From contig NVWS02000028.1 of the NCBI GenBank assembly GCA_002746295.2, positions 1 through 37,925 of the forward strand: a DNA stretch of 37,925 bases, given 5' to 3'. Shown piece after piece: positions 33,405-37,925 of the stretch. The notes beneath the pieces are model-generated. The model did not search any database. It worked only from the letters and a program-made list of their open reading frames with translations, and was not told the DNA's origin. Positions within the stretch are counted from its first letter, which is position 1. Every line of letters begins with the position of its first letter. The translations under genes were made by a program, and so were the position numbers. The DNA comes from Zetaproteobacteria bacterium. Its GTDB lineage: Bacteria > Pseudomonadota > Zetaproteobacteria > Mariprofundales > Mariprofundaceae.

Positions 33405-34613
33405 ATGACTATTCAATTATCCAACCGCGTTCAACGTGTTAAACCATCGGCGACACTTGCCATTACTGCCAAGGCTGCTGAATTGCGTGCTTCAGGACGC
33501 AATATCATTTCACTTTCTGTGGGTGAACCCGATTTTGATACGCCACAAGCAGCATCTGAGGCGGGTATTGAAGCGATTCGTAGCGGTTTTACCCGTTATA
33601 CCGCTGTACCGGGGATTCCTGAATTACGTCAAGAAGTGGCTGATAAATTCAAACGGGACAATGACTTGGATTATGAATCTGAAAATATTTTGGTTTCCAC
33701 AGGTGGCAAACAGTGTATTTTTAACCTGTTGATGGCGATGATTGATGCGGGTGATGAAGTCATTATTCCTGCACCTTATTGGGTTTCCTATCCTGATATG
33801 GTGTTGTTGGCAGAAGGTAAGCCTGTGATTGTAGCTTGTCTTTCTGAAGCTGATTTCAAGTTGACTGCGGCACAGTTGGAAGCAGCGATTACGCCAAAAA
33901 CCAAGTTGTTATTCTTAAATTCACCCTCCAACCCAACAGGTATGGCATATTCTTGGGATGATTTGGCTGCCTTGGGTGAAGTGTTGAGAAAACACCCGCA
34001 TGTGGCTGTGGCAAGCGATGATATGTATGAAAAAATTATTTTTAATGGTAAAAAGTTCGTAACCTTTGCCCAAGTGAATCCTGACTTAAAAGAGCGTACC
34101 ATTACCTTCAATGGTGTCTCCAAAGCTTATTGTATGACGGGCTGGCGCATTGGTTTTTGTGCCGCTTCCGTACAACTGATTAAAGCGATGAGTAAAATTC
34201 AGGGGCAATCTACATCCAACCCGTCATCAATTGCACAAAAAGCAGCCTTGGCTGCATTGCAAGGTCCAACGGGTGCATTGGATGAGATGGTGGAAACGTA
34301 TGCAAAACGTCGGACATGGTTGGTGAAGGCGCTGAATAATATGGACGGTGTTGATTGTTTGATGCCCGACGGTGCTTTTTATGTATTTCCATCCATTTCA
34401 GGTTGGCTTGGGAAAACAACGGCAGATGGTGTTGTGCTGGAAGATGATGTGATGGTATGCGAATGGTTGCTCGATGCCGCAGGCGTAGCATTGGTGCCTG
34501 GTACTGCATTCGGTTCAGCAGGACAGGTTCGTTTTTCGTATGCAGTGGCACAAGAAACACTGGAAGATGCCATCAAGCGCATTGCAGATGCAGTGAAAAC
34601 ACTTATCACTTGA
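33405..34613 (+). CDS. aspC: Aspartate aminotransferase (class I, subgroup Ib)
   Basis: This enzyme exchanges amino groups between aspartate and 2-oxoglutarate; Ib members may accept aromatic or prephenate substrates. From the ATG at 33405 the 402-residue protein has all class I marks: ISLSVGEPDFDTPQAASEAG, STGGKQCIFNLLMAMI, IPAPYWVSYPDMV, NSPSNPTGMAYSW, the Asp in VASDDMYEKI, and the Schiff-base Lys240 in FNGVSKAYCMTGWRIGF. The ATG 8 codons upstream adds MLFWHVVS, not typical of the family. It converges on trmD with repeat copy 8 between them. Confidence 0.94.
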   Translation: MTIQLSNRVQRVKPSATLAITAKAAELRASGRNIISLSVGEPDFDTPQAASEAGIEAIRSGFTRYTAVPGIPELRQEVADKFKRDNDLDYESENILVSTGGKQCIFNLLMAMIDAGDEVIIPAPYWVSYPDMVLLAEGKPVIVACLSEADFKLTAAQLEAAITPKTKLLFLNSPSNPTGMAYSWDDLAALGEVLRKHPHVAVASDDMYEKIIFNGKKFVTFAQVNPDLKERTITFNGVSKAYCMTGWRIGFCAASVQLIKAMSKIQGQSTSNPSSIAQKAALAALQGPTGALDEMVETYAKRRTWLVKALNNMDGVDCLMPDGAFYVFPSISGWLGKTTADGVVLEDDVMVCEWLLDAAGVALVPGTAFGSAGQVRFSYAVAQETLEDAIKRIADAVKTLIT

Positions 34614-34770
34614 ATTCAGCTACCTCTTCGTTCGTCATTCTCGAAATCTTTTATCGAGAATCTAATGATAGACCCTCGATACAACCCATCGATACAAGCA
34701 TTCGAGGGTGACGTACTCGAGGGTGACGATTGGTTGATAGAAATGATAGTTCTATAGTTGAATGACTATA
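34614..34770 (+). repeat. Dispersed hairpin repeat, copy 8 (expanded core)
   Basis: The core is 34633-34728, about 28 nt longer than other copies because of internal duplication: CGATACAA occurs twice and TCGAGGGTGACG occurs twice. Hairpin 1 is ATTCTCGA/TCGAGAAT, a compensatory variant. The right end GTTGAATGACTATA (34757-34770) is a type I end; the left end is degraded next to the aspC stop. It lies between the convergent aspC and trmD genes, where rplS would normally follow trmD. Confidence 0.83.
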
Positions 34771-34782
34771 TACACCTATTTT

Positions 34783-35451
34783 TCAGCTTAAATGGCGTGA
34801 TTTGGATCGAATAGCAGCCTGTTCTTTTCGCCAAGCATCAATCTTGGCATGATCACCTGAAAGCAAGACTTTGGGTACTGACTTACCTTCAAAGATTTCG
34901 GGGCGGGTATAATGCGGCCAATCAAGCATTCCTTCTTCGGTAAAAGAATCCAACAGCGCTGATTCTGGAGACCCCAACACACCAGGTAACAGTCGAATCA
35001 AGGCATCCAAAACAGATAGTGCCGCAGGTTCACCACCCGACAACACATAGTCACCCAATGATAGTTGCTCATCCACCTCATCACAAATACGTTCATCAAA
35101 GCCTTCATAACGTCCGCAAAGCAAGGTAATGTGACGTTTTTCAACATATTCAAGGGCTTTGGCTTGATTAAAAGGAACACCCGATGGGGTTAACATGACC
35201 ACATGGGTTTGTGGGTCACGCTTACGAGCTTCACGAATCGAACCCACCACAGGTTCAGCCTTCATGAGCATACCTGGTCCACCGCCATAAGGTTTATCAT
35301 CGACATTGTGGTGTTTATCGGTAGAAAAATCGCGAATTTGAAGGCAGTCCACTTGAGCCAAGCCCGCTTCAATCGCACGCTTGGGAATAGAACATGCCAA
35401 TGGCGATGTGAAAAATTCAGGGAATAAGGTTAAAATTTGGGCGTGAAACAA
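34783..35451 (-). CDS. trmD: tRNA (guanine-37-N1)-methyltransferase
   Basis: TrmD methylates G37 next to the anticodon and prevents frameshifting. The 222-residue protein is a SPOUT knot enzyme: ILTLFPEFFTSPLACSIPKR, then DDKPYGGGPGMLMKAEPV and the knot LLCGRYEGFDERICDE with YVLSGGEPAALSVLDALIRL, then the linker LDWPHYTRPEIFEG. The start is TTG overlapping rimM by 22 nt, with GAGGG eight bases upstream; there is no in-frame ATG nearby. The C-terminal domain is slightly short. rplS does not follow. Confidence 0.96.
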   Translation of the reverse strand: MFHAQILTLFPEFFTSPLACSIPKRAIEAGLAQVDCLQIRDFSTDKHHNVDDKPYGGGPGMLMKAEPVVGSIREARKRDPQTHVVMLTPSGVPFNQAKALEYVEKRHITLLCGRYEGFDERICDEVDEQLSLGDYVLSGGEPAALSVLDALIRLLPGVLGSPESALLDSFTEEGMLDWPHYTRPEIFEGKSVPKVLLSGDHAKIDAWRKEQAAIRSKSRHLS

Positions 35452-35969
35452 GCGTCCATACCCTCGATCAATTCAATATCAATACGCTTGCCATCTACAT
35501 CCAATGACAAGATGGTATCTTCTATAAATGGAAGCATCCACTCACCTTGTTTTTCCATATCAGGAAGACTTTTTACACATAAAATATCTTGCGCGCCATA
35601 AGCTTCCAATGCTTTGACCTCACCCAACAACACATCGGAGGCATACACATGACAGCCCACCAAATCTTCCCACAAATATTCATCATCATCGACATCCACT
35701 TCATCGCGTGACACATAAATATTCTGTTTTTTCAACGATTCTGCCTGCTCACGTGTGCTCACTTCGGCCAAATCAACCAACATACCTTTACCATGCTGCC
35801 AACAACGTTCCACAGCATAAGGCTTTACCATATCAGGAGAGAAGCCAATAGACCAAGAAGAATACCCAGCGATGCCAGAGGCAGGCCGGGTATCTGAATA
35901 AATAGAAAAGGTTCCTTTCAAGCCATGCGGCGAAAGAACCGTACCAACATATAGTAAATCTTTTGACAT
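35430..35969 (-). CDS. rimM: 16S rRNA processing protein RimM
   Basis: RimM binds uS19 and helps mature the 30S head. The 179-residue protein has the N-terminal barrel (LLYVGTVLSPHGLKGTFSIY, LVDLAEVSTREQAESLKKQN) and the PRC-barrel C-terminal half (EYLWEDLVGCHVYASDVLLG, MLPFIEDTILSLDVDGKRI). The ATG at 35969 is preceded by GAGG six bases upstream; an ATG six codons further upstream has no site. The order rpsP-rimM-trmD is standard. Confidence 0.96.
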   Translation of the reverse strand: MSKDLLYVGTVLSPHGLKGTFSIYSDTRPASGIAGYSSWSIGFSPDMVKPYAVERCWQHGKGMLVDLAEVSTREQAESLKKQNIYVSRDEVDVDDDEYLWEDLVGCHVYASDVLLGEVKALEAYGAQDILCVKSLPDMEKQGEWMLPFIEDTILSLDVDGKRIDIELIEGMDACFTPKF

Positions 35970-36023
35970 ATCAGCCTCTACATGCACCTATCCACGAATA
36001 CGTGCATCCATACTTCAAAATGG

Positions 36024-36263
36024 TTAAGCAGAAACCTTGGCAATCAAACTTGCGACACGATCAGAAGGTTGCGCACCTTTATCAGTCCAAGATTTGATGC
36101 TTTCAAGATCCAATTCAATCACTTCTGGTTCTTTACAAGGATCATAATAACCCACTTTTTCAATGAAAGCGCCATCACGACGTTTGCGTTCATCCATGAC
36201 TACAACTGCATAAAAAGGGCGTTTCTTACGTCCACCACGTTGCAAACGAATCACTGCTGCCAT
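36024..36263 (-). CDS. rpsP: 30S ribosomal protein bS16
   Basis: This is a small 30S subunit protein of 79 residues, the normal length. It begins [20 protein letters not shown], the family signature, and continues with [10 protein letters not shown] and [16 protein letters not shown]. The ATG at 36263 has GGAGG nine bases upstream; a longer frame to 36350 is not coding. It is 110 nt downstream of ffh and heads the rpsP-rimM-trmD run. Confidence 0.97.
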   Translation of the reverse strand: MAAVIRLQRGGRKKRPFYAVVVMDERKRRDGAFIEKVGYYDPCKEPEVIELDLESIKSWTDKGAQPSDRVASLIAKVSA

Positions 36264-36373
36264 ATTTCCAAACCTCCGAACGCATGTTACTTTTTCAATT
36301 TCTGAAAAAATCATACGTCTTATTTTCTCATTATCAATGCGGCGGCGCACTATACACAGCCGTTTTCTAAAAT

Positions 36374-37735
36374 CTACATCTTCGGCATGCCAGACATACC
36401 ACCAAAACTGCCCATTTTACCTGCCAATTGAGCCATCATACGTTTGCCTTTGCCGCCCTTCATTTTCTTCATCATCTTCTGCATTTGTGCGAACTGTTTC
36501 AACATACGATTCAAATCAGGCACCGATGTTCCAGAACCTATGGCAATACGCTTCTTGCGACTACCATTGATGAGCTTGGGATATTGACGCTCTTTGGCTG
36601 TCATCGAGTAAACCATTGCTTGCATGCGCTTCATCGGTTTCTCATCAATTTGAGACATCGCTTCTTTGGGAATATTCATACCTGGCAACATTTTCATCAT
36701 GCCTGCCATACCACCCATATTTTGCATTTGTCCCAATTGATCGGCGAAATCCATCAAATCAAATGAACCTTTGTTCATTTTCTTGGCTAAACGGTTGGCA
36801 GTATCTTCATCCACATTGGCCTGGATTTTTTCCACCAAGCCGACCACATCGCCTTGTCCAAGGATACGCCCTGCCATGCGTTGTGGATCAAAGATTTCAA
36901 AGGCTTCAATCTTTTCACCTGTACCCACATAGCGAACAGCTACGCCCGTACTATATGCCACAGAAAGTGCCGCACCACCGCGCACATCGGCATCGGTTTT
37001 GGTCAACACACAGCCAGATAAATTCACAGTTGCATGAAATTGTTCGGCAATTTGCAAGGCTGTTTGCCCTGTCATCGCATCCAATACCAATAAACGTTCA
37101 CTGGCTTGCACTGCATCCGCCACAGACTTGATTTCTTCCATCAAACCATCATCAACCACCTGACGACCCGCTGTATCAAGAATCAAGACATGATGACCAC
37201 CAGTACGCGCCAATTGCAACGCTGATAAAGCCATGGCAGAAGCAGTACTGCCTTCACCTTGCACATAAGGCACACCCACTTGCCCCGCCAAGACTTGCAA
37301 TTGTTCACGCGCCGCTGGACGGGTGGCATCGACACTGGTCAACGCCACTTTCTTACCTTGTGATGTTAGTAAACGCGCCAACTTCCCCGCAGTCGTAGTT
37401 TTACCTGCACCTTGCAAGCCACACAACAAAATAATGGATGGAATTTTGGATAAATTCAAATCACGCCGCTGACCACCCAACACATCAGCCAACACATCAT
37501 GAAGTATTTTTACAATGACCTGACCAGGGTTTAAGCTTTTAGCCACATCCGCACCCAAGGCGCGTTCACGTGCTTCTTGCATCAAATGGCGCGTTACAGG
37601 TAACGCCACATCGGCTTCCAACAATGCCATACGCATGTCACGCAGTGTGACATCCAAATCCGCTTCTGTAATTCGAGCTGAACCACGCAATTTTTCTGCA
37701 ATACTTCCAATTTTTTCACTTAAACGATCAAACAT
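36374..37735 (-). CDS. ffh: Signal recognition particle protein Ffh (SRP54)
   Basis: Ffh binds 4.5S RNA and signal sequences and directs nascent membrane proteins to FtsY. The 453-residue GTPase has the N domain, G1 [34 protein letters not shown], the G4 [13 protein letters not shown] (most Ffh have TKLDGDARGG, a mild variant) and the Met-rich M domain ending [30 protein letters not shown] and a short GMSGMPKM tail. ATG with GGGAG upstream. Confidence 0.97.
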   Translation of the reverse strand: MFDRLSEKIGSIAEKLRGSARITEADLDVTLRDMRMALLEADVALPVTRHLMQEARERALGADVAKSLNPGQVIVKILHDVLADVLGGQRRDLNLSKIPSIILLCGLQGAGKTTTAGKLARLLTSQGKKVALTSVDATRPAAREQLQVLAGQVGVPYVQGEGSTASAMALSALQLARTGGHHVLILDTAGRQVVDDGLMEEIKSVADAVQASERLLVLDAMTGQTALQIAEQFHATVNLSGCVLTKTDADVRGGAALSVAYSTGVAVRYVGTGEKIEAFEIFDPQRMAGRILGQGDVVGLVEKIQANVDEDTANRLAKKMNKGSFDLMDFADQLGQMQNMGGMAGMMKMLPGMNIPKEAMSQIDEKPMKRMQAMVYSMTAKERQYPKLINGSRKKRIAIGSGTSVPDLNRMLKQFAQMQKMMKKMKGGKGKRMMAQLAGKMGSFGGMSGMPKM

Positions 37736-37763
37736 GACAAGCTCCCAATCTATCCAACATGTT

Positions 37764-37786
37764 CATACAGTCATACAGTCATACAA
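37764..37786. repeat. Three copies of an 8-nt tandem repeat upstream of ffh
   Basis: The octamer CATACAGT occurs twice in a row followed by a partial third copy (CATACAAA), about 30-50 nt upstream of the ffh start. It is in the probable leader or promoter region; no function is evident. Confidence 0.6.
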
Positions 37787-37797
37787 AAGGGGAGAGC

Positions 37798-37925
37798 TAT
37801 AGTGATTCAAGTATTAAAGCACCGTCATTCCCGAAATATTTTATCGGGAATCTATCCATAGACCCTCGATAAAAGCATTCGAGGGTGACGACAGTATAAT
37901 GTAGTATTCATACTTAAACGACTAT
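37798..37925 (+). repeat. Dispersed hairpin repeat, copy 9 (runs to the window edge)
   Basis: The left end TATAGTGATTCAAGTATTAA is identical to the left end of copy 5. The core is 37823-37890 with perfect hairpins ATTCCCGA/TCGGGAAT and ACCCTCGA/TCGAGGGT. The right end ATACTTAAACGACTAT is cut by the window end, with the last base expected just outside. It lies about 60 nt upstream of the ffh start. Confidence 0.87.

Overview
The window reads as chromosomal DNA of a free-living Gram-negative proteobacterium. Evidence: BamD-type outer-membrane assembly lipoprotein, cytochrome b561/YceI, Aer-like and PilJ/DUF3365-like chemoreceptors, Bcr/CflA exporter, and two classic translation clusters (ffh-rpsP-rimM-trmD and rimP-nusA-ylxR-infB-rbfA-nrnA-truB). 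The DNA is only moderately GC-rich. A DHH-family nrnA between rbfA and truB, and a YlxR/L7Ae-like fusion between nusA and infB, would fit a deep-branching group such as Zetaproteobacteria, but that placement is inference. No rRNA, tRNA, CRISPR, phage or transposase gene was seen.

Layout. 1-5.8 kb (+): an Ogt/MGMT repair protein, then a DMT exporter, a group II PLP decarboxylase, a TPR/ATP-grasp ligase and a class-V-like PLP enzyme, together a candidate uncharacterised small-molecule pathway. 5.9-13.1 kb (-): a Na+/phosphate symporter homologue and two chemoreceptors. 13.3-16.3 kb (-): a MerA/dihydrolipoamide-dehydrogenase-like flavoenzyme, a TVP38/TMEM64 membrane protein and a small exported cupredoxin-like protein. 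16.6-26.4 kb (-): cyclophilin, truB, nrnA, rbfA, infB, ylxR, nusA, rimP, then an NTF2-like lipoprotein and bamD. 26.5-34.6 kb (+): a monohaem cytochrome c; a TetR/cytochrome b561/YceI/CDGSH operon; NemA-type ene-reductase, glutathionyl-hydroquinone reductase and a DUF2461 protein; a Bcr/CflA exporter; and an aspartate aminotransferase. 34.8-37.7 kb (-): trmD, rimM, rpsP, ffh. rplS, which usually follows trmD, is absent.

The most striking non-coding feature is a dispersed repeat family, nine clear copies plus fragments, in intergenic gaps roughly every 4 kb. Each core is about 65-70 bp: a CGTCA...TGACG closing stem around two hairpins. Several hairpins carry compensatory base changes between copies. 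The best copies end in terminal inverted repeats that start TATAGTGATTCAAG, like a Correia/IS630-type MITE. Two other copies carry the same core between different inverted repeats (ACTGATGTTACGCA). In the six gaps flanked by genes running the same way, the core always has the same orientation relative to transcription, which hints at a role in RNA.

Regulatory structures seen include a Rho-independent terminator after the cyclophilin gene, a terminator-like hairpin after the TVP38 gene, and a two-hairpin leader ending in a U-run just upstream of rimP that could be an attenuator. Many genes overlap by 1-4 nt (ATGA, TAATG, TTGA), showing tight translational coupling.
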